Origin: Streptomyces brevispora | Lineage (GTDB): Bacteria; Actinomycetota; Actinomycetes; Streptomycetales; Streptomycetaceae | NCBI RefSeq assembly: GCF_007829885.1 | Contig: NZ_VIWW01000001.1 | Span: forward strand, 1,612,001 to 1,676,000 | Direction: 5' to 3' | Length of the DNA stretch: 64,000 bases | In this document: piece after piece, positions 45,224 to 55,207 of the stretch | Layout: each line of letters opens with the position of its first letter | How positions within the stretch are numbered: position 1 is the stretch's first letter | Notes under the pieces: generated by a model | What the model saw: only the letters and a program-made list of their open reading frames with translations | Databases searched by the model: none | What the model was told of the DNA's origin: nothing | Program-made: the position numbers and the translations under genes

Positions 45224-46291
45224 ATGACCCAGAACGCCCCGCTCCCTCCCTGCCACTTCCGCGTCACCTCCGATGTGCGGCAACGCGTACTGTCCGCAGC
45301 CCAGTTGAAGGCCCGCGGCATCTCCGCCGCGCAGGCCGCCGGGCAGTGCGGGACCGGTGGTCCGTGGCAGCGGCCGCTGCCCGGTGTCTACGTGCTGCAT
45401 CCGGGGCCGCTCAGCGACCGGGAGCGGCTGCGGTCCGCCCTGCTGCACGCGGGACGGCCACCGGCCTCCGGACGGCGGGCCGGGCCCGCGCGGACCGGTG
45501 GCACCGACCCCGCGTACGGCGAGGCGATGGTCACCGGACTGGCCGCGCTCTCGCTGTACGGGTTCGCCGCCGCGCCGCCCGCGATCTCCCTGGACCGCAT
45601 CGACGTGCTGGTGCCCCGGGTCCGCCGGCCGCGGTCGGCCGGGTACGTCCGGCTGGTGCGGACGCCCGAGCTGCCGGAGCCCGAGCTGCTGGACGGGCTG
45701 CCGGTGGCCCCGGTGGCCCGTGCGCTGGCGGATGCCGTCGCCGGACTCGCCGACGCCTTCGCCGTACGCCGGCTGCTCACCGAGGCGGTCCGCGCCGGTC
45801 ACTGCGAACCGGCCGTCGTGGTCGGCGAACTGAACCGGGTCAAGGCCCTGGGCCGCCCCCAGGTGGCGAACGCGGTGGACTCGCTGCTCGCCGAGGGCCG
45901 GGCACTGGCGGAGGACCGGCTGTACGACCTGGTGCGGGGGCACGGCCTCCCGGAACCGCTGTGGAACGTGGACCTGCGGCTCCCGGGCGGCACGCCTCTG
46001 GGCGGGGCCGACGCCTACTGGCCCGGGGAGGCGGTCGCCCTGGAGCTGGACACCAGGGCGCCGCGGTACAGCCGGCTCGGCGACGACCGCCCGCAGAAGG
46101 AGCACGAGGCGGAGTGGTCCGCGTACGCCGCCCGGCGCGAGCACCTGGAACGGCTCGGGATCACCGTCGTCCACCTCTCCCCCAAGAAACTGCGCGTCTC
46201 ACTGGAGGAGCAGGCGGCCGTGGTGCGGACGGCGCTGATGGCGGCTGCCGCCCGTGAACCGGCCGCGTACGTGATGATCCTGCCCCGGTGA
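45224..46291 (+). CDS. AbiEi-like protein with a DUF559-type endonuclease domain
   Basis: A 355-residue protein. The N-terminal 60 residues resemble the winged-helix AbiEi antitoxin domain (LKARGISAAQAAGQCGTGG, then WQRPLPGVYVLHPG). The C-terminal part (about 230-350) has the pattern of PD-(D/E)xK endonucleases of the DUF559/Vsr type: Asp in GGADAYWPGEAVALELD, then the ExD, and a terminal helix-strand (ITVVHLSPKKLRVSL). Many actinobacteria carry such solitary genes with no cognate AbiEii toxin, as here. It may be DNA-binding or nucleolytic. Start at ATG 45224 with GGAG close by; the longer frame is not similar to the family. Confidence 0.75.
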   Translation: MTQNAPLPPCHFRVTSDVRQRVLSAAQLKARGISAAQAAGQCGTGGPWQRPLPGVYVLHPGPLSDRERLRSALLHAGRPPASGRRAGPARTGGTDPAYGEAMVTGLAALSLYGFAAAPPAISLDRIDVLVPRVRRPRSAGYVRLVRTPELPEPELLDGLPVAPVARALADAVAGLADAFAVRRLLTEAVRAGHCEPAVVVGELNRVKALGRPQVANAVDSLLAEGRALAEDRLYDLVRGHGLPEPLWNVDLRLPGGTPLGGADAYWPGEAVALELDTRAPRYSRLGDDRPQKEHEAEWSAYAARREHLERLGITVVHLSPKKLRVSLEEQAAVVRTALMAAAAREPAAYVMILPR

Positions 46292-46473
46292 GGCTCCCGG
46301 TGGCTGCTTATCGACCGTTTCATCCCGCGTGACGCTTCGGTACCGGTGGCGAAAGTCCGCCATGTTCACAACTCTCACACCACAACTCTCCACAAACCCC
46401 TGTCCTTTACGAAAGGGTGAGCGGTCATCCGGTACCGATTTCCGGACTCTCACTTTCACATACAGGGATGCTG

Positions 46474-49400
46474 ATGACCTCCGAATCCCCCGGTTACATA
46501 CCCGGAGCGAGACGCGTGGCCCGAGTCGCCGCCGCAGCCGGTCTGGTGGCCGCGCTGGCCGCCACGGGTGTCGCCCCCGTCTTCGCCGCCGACGACCCGG
46601 CCACCGCCCCGGTCAAGGCCGCCGCCGGCAACGCCACGGCGGACAAGCTCGGCACGGCCGACGCCGATCTGCTCGCCAAGGCGCGGGCCAAGGGCGAGAA
46701 GAACATCACGATGATGGTCGCCACCGCACCCGGTGCGACCGCGCAGGTCACCAAGCAACTGGACGCCGTCAAGGGCTCCGTGCTGGGGCGTGCGTACGAC
46801 AAGCTCGGGTACGTACGGGCGACCGTGCCGACCGCGACCGCCGAGGCCACCATCAAGGCGGCGTCGAAGCTGACCTCCGTCCACGGCATCGATCTCAAGC
46901 AGGAGATCATGCTGGACGACCCGACTCCCGCGGCCGACCGGGCGACCGGCGCCAAGACCACGGCGAAGTCGACCGGCACCTACCCGGCACCGGACAAGAA
47001 GACTCCGGCGAAGAACCCGTACAACCCGTCGTTCGAGACGGGTGCGGTCGACTTCGTGAAGCAGCACCCGAAGGCCGACGGCCGGGGCGTGACCATCGGC
47101 ATTCTGGACGCGGGCGTCGACATCGCTCACCCGGCCCTCCAGAAGACCACCACCGGCGAGCGCAAGATCACCGACTGGGTGACGGCCACCGACCCGGTCA
47201 GTGACGGCGACGGCACCTGGCTGCGGATGACGGACGCCGTGTCCGGTCCGACGTTCACCTACAAGGGCCGCACCTACTCCGCGCCCAAGGGCTCGTACAG
47301 GATCAGCCTGTTCGCCGAGGCCGCCACCAAGGGCGGCGACATGGCGGGCGACCTGAACCGCGACGGCGACACCACCGACGTGTGGGCCGTGCTGTACGAC
47401 CCGGTCACCGGCACCACCCGGGTGGACCTGAACAACAACGCGGACTTCTCCGACGACGACGTCCTGAATCCGTACAAGGAGAAGCACCAGGTCTCCTACT
47501 TCGGCACGGACGACCCGCGCACCGATGTCGTCGAGCGCATCCCGTTCGTCGTCGAGACCCGCAAGAACGTGGTGTACAACGCGGCCGGGAACACCTCCGA
47601 CTACGTCAGCATCGGTGTCATCGAGTCCGAGCACGGCACACACGTCGCGGGCATCACCGCCGCGAACGGCCTGTTCGGCGGCAAGATGAACGGTGCCGCG
47701 CCCGGCGCGAAGATCGTCTCCTCGCGCGCCTGCACCTGGTCCGGCGGCTGCACCAACATCGCGCTCACCGAGGGCATGATCGACCTCGTCGTGAACCGCG
47801 GTGTCGATGTCGTCAACATGTCGATCGGCGGCCTGCCGGCCCTCAACGACGGCAACAACGCGCGTGCCGAGCTCTACAAGCGCCTCATCGACATCTACGG
47901 CGTCCAGCTGATCATCTCGGCCGGCAACAACGGTCCGGGCGTCAACACCATCGGTGACCCCGGCCTGGCCGACCACGTCATCTCGGTCGGCGCGTCCGTC
48001 TCCAAGGAGACCTGGGCCGCCAACTACGGCTCCGGCGTCACCAAGAAGTACGACATGATGCCGTTCTCCTCGCGCGGTCCGCGTGAGGACGGCGGCTTCA
48101 CGCCGACGCTGTCGGCGCCCGGTGCGTCGATCAACTCGACGCAGACCTGGTTGCCCGGTTCGCCGGTCAAGGAGGCGGGCTACTCGCTTCCGGCCGGTTA
48201 CTCCATGCTCCAGGGCACGTCGATGGCCTCGCCGCAGGCCGCCGGTGCGACGGCGCTGCTGCTGTCCGCCGCGAAGCAGAAGCACATCGAGCTGCCCCCG
48301 GCCGATCTGCGCACCGCGCTGACCAGCACCGCCACCGAGATCAAGGGGGTGCCCGCGCACGCCCAGGGTGCCGGTCTGATCGACATCATCGGCGCCTGGA
48401 AGCAGATCCAGAAGCAGGGCGCCCCGGCGCACGAGTACACGGTCAAGGCCCCGGTCGACACCGCGATCGACTTCGCGCTGAAGACCCCGGGCTTCGGCAC
48501 CGGTCTGTACGACCGTGAGGGCGGCCTCCGGGCCGGCCAGACGAAGTCGTACGACGTCACGGTCACCCGCACCACGGGCGCGGACAAGAACGTCACGCAC
48601 AAGCTGTCGTGGAAGTACAACGACGGCACCTTCAAGCTGACCGGTCCGTCGACCGTCTCGCTGCCGCTCGGCAAGCCGGTGACGGTCAAGGTCCAGGCGA
48701 AGCCGGGCAGCGCGGGCGTGCACAGCGCGATCCTCCAGCTCGACGACGCGAAGACCTCCGGGGTGGACCAGCAGATCCTCGCCACGGTCGTCGTCGCCAA
48801 GGACCTGCTGAAGCCCACCTACGCCTTCACGGCGTCCGGTTCGGTGCAGCGCAACAGCACCACGTCGTACTTCGTGAACGTGCCGGAGGGCGCCAGGACC
48901 CTTGAGGTCGCGATGAGCGCCCTGCGCTCGGGCAGCCAGACCCGCTTCATCTCCATCCACCCGTACGGCGTGCAGGTGGAGAACGGCGGGACGCCGTACT
49001 GCTACCCGAACTACGAGAACCCGGCCAACACCTGCCGCCCCGACGCGCGCTCGTACGCCAAGCCGCAGGCCGGTGTCTGGGAGATCGAGGTCGAGGCCCG
49101 GCGTACGTCGCCGCTGCTGGACAACCCGTACAAGCTGGATGTCTCGTTGCTCGGAGCGACCTTCGACCCGGCGGTGCAGACCATCGCCGAGGCGAAGATC
49201 GGCACCCCGGCCGCGGTGAACTGGACCGTCACCAACAACGCGGGTGACCTGGCGGGCAAGCTCAAGGGCGGCTCGCTGGGCTCGGCCGAGGTCGAGCGTC
49301 CGTCGATCTCCACCGGTGGCCAGTACGCCAAGGAGGTCACCATCGGCGCGGGCGTCGAGAAGCTGGACATCGCCATCGGCGGTACTTCGGACACCAACGC

Positions 49401-49779
49401 CGACCTCGACCTGTACGTCTTCCGGGGAGCGACCCAGGTGGGCGCCTCCACCACGGCGGGCTCCGAGGAGGCCGTCAGTCTGCTGAAGCCGGCCGCCGGT
49501 ACGTACACGATCGTCATCGACGGGTACGACGTACCGGCCGGGACGACCGAGTACGACTTCCGCGACGTGTACTACGCGCCGTCGCTCGGCACGATCGCCG
49601 TCGACGAGTCGAAGGCCGTCAACCTGGCCCCCGGCGCGTCGGCCCAGGTCGGCGCCCAGGTCGTGGTCGCCGGGGCGGCCCCCGAGGGCCGGCAGTTCTT
49701 CGGCGAGATCCAGCTGGTGAACGCACGCGGCACCGCGGCGGGCACCGGCAGCGTCGTGATCCAGAAGGTCGCGCCGTAG
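46474..49779 (+). CDS. Large secreted subtilisin-like serine protease (S8)
   Basis: A 1101-residue protein with a signal peptide (basic n-region GARRVARV, hydrophobic core about 17-37, cleavage near VFA-AD). ATG 46474 is chosen over 46468 because AGGGA lies 6 nt upstream. An inhibitor-like propeptide of about 150 residues is followed by the catalytic domain: D212 (ILDAGVDIAHP), H387 (EHGTHVAG), oxyanion N485 (SAGNNG) and S583 (QGTSMASPQ). The Asp-to-His interval of 175 residues is far longer than in subtilisin (32) and resembles tripeptidyl-peptidase II-type subtilases. The C-terminal 500 residues are beta-rich and include pre-peptidase-type domains (LDLYVFRGATQ). Secreted; probably degrades extracellular protein. 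Confidence 0.92.
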   Translation: MTSESPGYIPGARRVARVAAAAGLVAALAATGVAPVFAADDPATAPVKAAAGNATADKLGTADADLLAKARAKGEKNITMMVATAPGATAQVTKQLDAVKGSVLGRAYDKLGYVRATVPTATAEATIKAASKLTSVHGIDLKQEIMLDDPTPAADRATGAKTTAKSTGTYPAPDKKTPAKNPYNPSFETGAVDFVKQHPKADGRGVTIGILDAGVDIAHPALQKTTTGERKITDWVTATDPVSDGDGTWLRMTDAVSGPTFTYKGRTYSAPKGSYRISLFAEAATKGGDMAGDLNRDGDTTDVWAVLYDPVTGTTRVDLNNNADFSDDDVLNPYKEKHQVSYFGTDDPRTDVVERIPFVVETRKNVVYNAAGNTSDYVSIGVIESEHGTHVAGITAANGLFGGKMNGAAPGAKIVSSRACTWSGGCTNIALTEGMIDLVVNRGVDVVNMSIGGLPALNDGNNARAELYKRLIDIYGVQLIISAGNNGPGVNTIGDPGLADHVISVGASVSKETWAANYGSGVTKKYDMMPFSSRGPREDGGFTPTLSAPGASINSTQTWLPGSPVKEAGYSLPAGYSMLQGTSMASPQAAGATALLLSAAKQKHIELPPADLRTALTSTATEIKGVPAHAQGAGLIDIIGAWKQIQKQGAPAHEYTVKAPVDTAIDFALKTPGFGTGLYDREGGLRAGQTKSYDVTVTRTTGADKNVTHKLSWKYNDGTFKLTGPSTVSLPLGKPVTVKVQAKPGSAGVHSAILQLDDAKTSGVDQQILATVVVAKDLLKPTYAFTASGSVQRNSTTSYFVNVPEGARTLEVAMSALRSGSQTRFISIHPYGVQVENGGTPYCYPNYENPANTCRPDARSYAKPQAGVWEIEVEARRTSPLLDNPYKLDVSLLGATFDPAVQTIAEAKIGTPAAVNWTVTNNAGDLAGKLKGGSLGSAEVERPSISTGGQYAKEVTIGAGVEKLDIAIGGTSDTNADLDLYVFRGATQVGASTTAGSEEAVSLLKPAAGTYTIVIDGYDVPAGTTEYDFRDVYYAPSLGTIAVDESKAVNLAPGASAQVGAQVVVAGAAPEGRQFFGEIQLVNARGTAAGTGSVVIQKVAP

Positions 49780-49812
49780 CGGCGTCGCACTGATCATGTG
49801 ATCTGCACAACA

Positions 49813-49845
49813 GCGGGGCGGGAGCTCGATGAGCTCCCGCCCCGC
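49813..49845 (+). terminator. Terminator of the S8 protease gene
   Basis: Perfect 15-bp arms (GCGGGGCGGGAGCTC and complement) with a 3-nt loop, 33 bp after the stop. Confidence 0.9.
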
Positions 49846-49853
49846 CGTGCTGA

Positions 49854-51008
<1,155 letters not shown>

Positions 51009-51033
51009 CGGGCTGACGCGACGGGAACAGGGG

Positions 51034-51072
51034 GAAGGGCGGCTGCCGCGCGGGACGCGGCAGCCGCCCTTC
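51034..51072 (+). terminator. Terminator of asd
   Basis: Perfect 17-bp arms (GAAGGGCGGCTGCCGCG and complement) with a 5-nt loop, 25 bp after the stop. Confidence 0.9.
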
Positions 51073-51238
51073 GCCTGTCCGCCGGAGAGCGAGGTGCCGT
51101 CGCGGAGCAGCGTCGATTTCGGCCATGCGCCGGCGCGGGACCATCGACGCTCCCGCCGGTGGCACGTCACAGCCACTTCACTTGGGTGTCCGGCATGGAA
51201 GGATGGCCGGAAACGTCACATAGCAAGGAGATGACCGC

Positions 51239-53812
51239 GTGCCTGGCACGAACCTGACCCGCGAAGAGGCACAAGAGCGGGCGCGCCTGCTGACCGTGGA
51301 CGCGTACGAGATCGATCTCGACCTCTCCGGAGCGCAGGACGGTGGAACCTACCGGTCCGTCACCACCGTGCGCTTCGACTCCGCCGAAGCCGGTGCGGAG
51401 ACCTTCATCGACCTCATCGCCCCGGCCGTGCACGAGGTCGAGCTGAACGGCAAGGCCCTGGACGTCGCGGCCGTGTTCCGCGACTCGAGGATCGCCCTGC
51501 CGCACCTGGTGGCCGGATCCAACGAGCTGAAGGTCGTCGCCGACTGCTCGTACACCAACACGGGCGAGGGCCTGCACCGCTTCGTCGACCCGGTCGACCA
51601 GCAGGCCTACCTCTACACCCAGTTCGAGGTCCCGGACGCGCGCCGGGTCTTCGCGAGCTTCGAGCAGCCCGACCTGAAGGCGACCTTCCGGTTCACCGTG
51701 AAGGCCCCGTCCGGCTGGACGGTGATCTCCAACTCGCCGACGCCGGAGCCCAGTGACGACGTCTGGTCGTTCGAGCCGACGCCGCGCATCTCCACCTACA
51801 TCACCGCGCTGATCGTCGGCCCGTACCACTCGGTGCACAGCAGCTACGAGAAGGACGGCCAGTCCGTCCCGCTCGGCATCTACTGCCGTCCCTCGCTCGC
51901 CGAGTACCTCGACGCGGACGCGATCTTCGACGTGACCCGTCAGGGCTTCGACTGGTTCCAGGAGAAGTTCGACTACGCGTACCCGTTCGCCAAGTACGAC
52001 CAGCTGTTCGTACCGGAGTTCAACGCGGGCGCGATGGAGAACGCGGGTGCGGTCACCATCCGTGACCAGTACGTCTTCCGCTCCAAGGTGACGGACGCGG
52101 CGTACGAGACGCGGGCCGAGACGATCCTGCACGAGCTGGCCCACATGTGGTTCGGCGACCTCGTCACCATGCAGTGGTGGAACGACCTGTGGCTGAACGA
52201 GTCGTTCGCCACCTACACCTCGATCGCCTGCCTGGCGTACGCCGACGGCTCGCGGTGGCCGCACTCCTGGACCACGTTCGCCAACTCCATGAAGACCTGG
52301 GCGTACCGGCAGGACCAGCTGCCGTCGACGCACCCGATCATGGCCGACATCCGTGACCTGGACGACGTCCTGGTCAACTTCGACGGCATCACGTACGCCA
52401 AGGGCGCCTCGGTCCTGAAGCAGTTGGTGGCGTATGTCGGCATGGACGAGTTCTTCAAGGGCGTCCAGGCCTACTTCAAGGCGCACGCCTTCGGCAACAC
52501 CCAGCTGTCGGACCTGCTGGGCGCGCTGGAGGAGACCTCCGGGCGTGATCTGAAGACCTGGTCGAAGGCTTGGCTCGAAACGGCCGGCATCAACATCCTG
52601 CGCCCGGAGATCGAGACGGACGGCGACGGCCGTGTCACCTCGTTCACCGTGCTCCAGGAGGCGCCCGCGCTGCCCGCCGGGGCGAAGGGCGAGCCGACGC
52701 TGCGGCCGCACCGCATCGCCATCGGCTGCTACGACCTCGACGCGTCCGGGAAGCTGGTCCGTACGGACCGGATCGAGCTGGACGTCGACGGCGAGCGCAC
52801 CACCGTGCCGTTCCCGGCCGGCACCGCGCGTCCCGCCGTCGTGCTGCTCAACGACGACGACCTGTCGTACGCGAAGGTCCGGCTCGACGAGGACTCGCTG
52901 CGGGTCGTCACCGAGCACCTGGGTGACTTCACGGAGTCCCTCCCGCGCGCCCTGTGCTGGGCCTCCGCCTGGGACATGACCCGGGACGGCGAACTGGCCA
53001 CGCGGGACTACCTGTCGCTCGTCCTGTCCGGCATCGGCAAGGAGTCGGACATCGGCGTCGTCCAGTCGCTGCACCGTCAGGTGAAGATGGCGCTGGAACT
53101 GTACGCGGCGCCCCAGTGGCGCGAGGCGGGGCTGACCCAGTGGACCGAGGCGACGCTCGCGCACCTGCGCGCGGCGGAGCCGGGCAGCGACCACCAGCTG
53201 GCCTGGGCCCGTGCCTTCGCGGCGACGGCCCGCAACCCCCATCAGCTCGATCTGCTCCAGTCGCTGCTCGACGGCACCCAGGTGGTCGAGGGCCTGGCCG
53301 TCGACACCGAGCTGCGCTGGGCCTTCGTCCAGCGGCTGGCCGCGACGGGGCTGCTGGACGACGACGAGATCGCCGCCGAGTACGAGCGCGACCGGACGGC
53401 GGCGGGCGAGCGCCACGCGGCCTCCGCCCGTGCGGCACGTCCCTCCGAGGAGGCGAAGGCGGCGGCCTGGGCCTCGGTCGTCGAGTCCGACAAGCTGCCG
53501 AACTCCCTCCAGGAGGCGGTCATCGACGGGTTCGTCCAGACCGACCAGCGCGAGCTGCTGGCTCCGTACACGGAGAAGTTCTTCGCCTCGGTGAAGGACG
53601 TCTGGGACTCGCGCAGCCACGAGATGGCCCAGCAGGTCGCCGTCGGTCTCTACCCGGCGCTCCAGGTCTCGCAGGAGACCCTGGACGCCACGGACGCCTG
53701 GCTGGCCGCGGCCGAGCCGAGCGCCGGTCTGCGCCGGCTGATGTCGGAGTCCCGTTCGGGTGTGGAGCGGGCGCTGAGGGCCCGTGCGGCGGACGCGGCG
53801 GCGACCGCGTAA
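51239..53812 (+). CDS. pepN: M1 family aminopeptidase N, copy 2
   Basis: An 857-residue zinc aminopeptidase from GTG 51239, with AAGGAG 8 nt upstream. GAMEN at 264-268, HELAH at 298-302 and E321 in WNDLWLNESFATY, the canonical form. It is the closer match to the PepN that was characterised in Streptomyces lividans as the major aminopeptidase. It shares the layout of copy 1 throughout, including the N-terminal LTREEAQERARLLTVDAYE. Cytoplasmic peptide turnover. A hairpin follows at 53826. Confidence 0.94.
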   Translation: MPGTNLTREEAQERARLLTVDAYEIDLDLSGAQDGGTYRSVTTVRFDSAEAGAETFIDLIAPAVHEVELNGKALDVAAVFRDSRIALPHLVAGSNELKVVADCSYTNTGEGLHRFVDPVDQQAYLYTQFEVPDARRVFASFEQPDLKATFRFTVKAPSGWTVISNSPTPEPSDDVWSFEPTPRISTYITALIVGPYHSVHSSYEKDGQSVPLGIYCRPSLAEYLDADAIFDVTRQGFDWFQEKFDYAYPFAKYDQLFVPEFNAGAMENAGAVTIRDQYVFRSKVTDAAYETRAETILHELAHMWFGDLVTMQWWNDLWLNESFATYTSIACLAYADGSRWPHSWTTFANSMKTWAYRQDQLPSTHPIMADIRDLDDVLVNFDGITYAKGASVLKQLVAYVGMDEFFKGVQAYFKAHAFGNTQLSDLLGALEETSGRDLKTWSKAWLETAGINILRPEIETDGDGRVTSFTVLQEAPALPAGAKGEPTLRPHRIAIGCYDLDASGKLVRTDRIELDVDGERTTVPFPAGTARPAVVLLNDDDLSYAKVRLDEDSLRVVTEHLGDFTESLPRALCWASAWDMTRDGELATRDYLSLVLSGIGKESDIGVVQSLHRQVKMALELYAAPQWREAGLTQWTEATLAHLRAAEPGSDHQLAWARAFAATARNPHQLDLLQSLLDGTQVVEGLAVDTELRWAFVQRLAATGLLDDDEIAAEYERDRTAAGERHAASARAARPSEEAKAAAWASVVESDKLPNSLQEAVIDGFVQTDQRELLAPYTEKFFASVKDVWDSRSHEMAQQVAVGLYPALQVSQETLDATDAWLAAAEPSAGLRRLMSESRSGVERALRARAADAAATA

Positions 53813-53825
53813 CCCTGTTCGGAAG

Positions 53826-53869
53826 CCGCCCGGCGGGCAGGCGCGTTCGCGCAGCCGTCCGCCGGGCGG
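53826..53869. terminator. Terminator between pepN copy 2 and the allantoicase gene
   Basis: 11-bp perfect arms (CCGCCCGGCGG and complement) with a 22-nt loop, between convergent stops at 53812 and 53891. Confidence 0.75.
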
Positions 53870-53890
53870 GAACAGGGGCGCCGAACGGTT

Positions 53891-55036
53891 CTACGCGCCC
53901 GACTCCTCGTAGCGGGCGGCCAGTTCGGCCGCTCCGGACTCGGTCAGCGAGCCGTGCAGGCGCATCCTGGCCACCCCGCCGTCGGGGAAGGCGTCCAGCC
54001 GGACGTGGGTGACCACGGCCTGGGCGCGGAGCGGGAAGCGGTGGGGGGTGTCGGGCCGGAGCCGGGTGCGGGGGATGATCTCGAACCATTCGCCCGTCTC
54101 GCCGTCGCGGCCCTGGAGGGCGATCCAGCCGGCCGCGTTCCCCAGGAGGTAGGCCGTGTCGATCTCGACCGCGCGGACCGCGCCCTGGGCGGGCAGCCGG
54201 AAGCGCACCCAGTCGTTGGTGTCGCGGACCCGGCGGCGGCGGTTCTCCCAGCCGTCGTCCATCTTGCGGGAGGTGCCGGGCAGGATGATCTGGGTCGGCG
54301 AGGAGTAGAAGCGGTCGGACGCGTCCTCGTAGCTGCCGCCGTTCAGGACCGAGATCAGGTCGAACGTGCCGAGCGCCGCGAGCCAGGACGGGTCGGGGAC
54401 CACCTCGCCGTGCACCCGGAGGCGGGCGACGCCGCCGTCGGGGTGCTGGCAGAGGCGCAGATGGGTGTAGCGGCGGCCGCCGGTGATCTCGAAGCCGTTG
54501 GCGGCGTGGCCGCGTACGGGGGTCGGCGGGACGATCTCGTCCCACTTGACGTCGTCGGCGAGGAGCTCCTCGGGACCGGGCGAGCCCTGCACCGATGTCG
54601 CCAGGACCGAGACGCGCTGCGGGTAGTTGCCGCGGAAGTGGGCGGTGTCGACGACGATGCCGCGGATGATTCCGGGGGCGCCGAGGCGGATCAGGGCCCA
54701 GTCGTGCTCGTCGGGGGCCGGGAACGGACGGGCGGCGTCCGCGCCGCGGCGGCGGCGGGTCTCCCAGCCGTCCATGATCTTGCCCTTGTGGCCGAAGCGC
54801 TCGGGGTCGAAGACCGCGCGCTCCCTGACGAGGAGGTTCTCGCGCTGCGCGAAGAACTCGTCGTTGGCGGCGATCACGCCCGCCCCGAGGCGCCGGTCGG
54901 CGAGGTCCACCAGCTCGGTGAAGGTTCCGGTGAAGGTGCGGTAGTCGGCGTACGGGTCACCGCCGCCGTACGGGGCCGCGTCGTTGGCGTGGGGGTCGTC
55001 GTCCAGGGCGGGGGCATCGCTCGCGTCGAAGGTCAT
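53891..55036 (-). CDS. alc: Allantoicase
   Basis: A 381-residue protein from ATG 55036 (MTFDASDAPALDDD); 55060 is an alternative start. It has the two-fold allantoicase repeat. The first half carries GKIMDGWETRRRR, the DW patch in EHDWALIRLG, and VDTAHFRGNYP. The second half carries RKMDDGWENRRRR, TNDWVRFRLP and IDTAYLLGNAAG. It hydrolyses allantoate to ureidoglycolate and urea in purine-ring catabolism. No allantoinase or uricase gene is nearby, so the pathway is split in this genome. A LysR gene lies directly upstream in the same direction, with a palindrome and repeats between them. Confidence 0.93.
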   Translation of the reverse strand: MTFDASDAPALDDDPHANDAAPYGGGDPYADYRTFTGTFTELVDLADRRLGAGVIAANDEFFAQRENLLVRERAVFDPERFGHKGKIMDGWETRRRRGADAARPFPAPDEHDWALIRLGAPGIIRGIVVDTAHFRGNYPQRVSVLATSVQGSPGPEELLADDVKWDEIVPPTPVRGHAANGFEITGGRRYTHLRLCQHPDGGVARLRVHGEVVPDPSWLAALGTFDLISVLNGGSYEDASDRFYSSPTQIILPGTSRKMDDGWENRRRRVRDTNDWVRFRLPAQGAVRAVEIDTAYLLGNAAGWIALQGRDGETGEWFEIIPRTRLRPDTPHRFPLRAQAVVTHVRLDAFPDGGVARMRLHGSLTESGAAELAARYEESGA

Positions 55037-55094
55037 GTGCCCACTGTCGTACGGGCCCATCCATCAGGTCCATCGAAAGTTTTCGCACGTTTCA

Positions 55095-55109
55095 TTCAGT
55101 TCAACTGAA
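55095..55109 (-). promoter_or_regulatory. Perfect palindrome upstream of the allantoicase gene
   Basis: TTCAGTT-C-AACTGAA, 59 bp before the start at 55036. It also fits the T-N11-A pattern of LysR-type sites. The adjacent LysR regulator (55197-56117) is the natural candidate to bind it. Confidence 0.55.
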
Positions 55110-55139
55110 CGATTCTCCCAACCGGACGACCGGACGTCC

Positions 55140-55207
55140 CCCTCAAGTGGACGTCCTCCCTCAACTGGATGCCCGCTCCTGGCCGAACGCCCTCCCTCAG
55201 CTGAACG
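55140..55207. repeat. Four 18-bp tandem units spanning the end of the LysR gene
   Basis: Units begin at 55140, 55158, 55176 (diverged) and 55194 with core CCCTCARSTGGAYG. The last contains the LysR stop codon. The others lie in the 3' untranslated region, between the LysR stop and the allantoicase palindrome. Confidence 0.75.

Noticed and set aside
42316-45321. 1001-codon minus-strand ORF opposite pepN copy 1
   Set aside because: Shadow frame; the plus strand has GAMEN, HExxH and a good ribosome-binding site.
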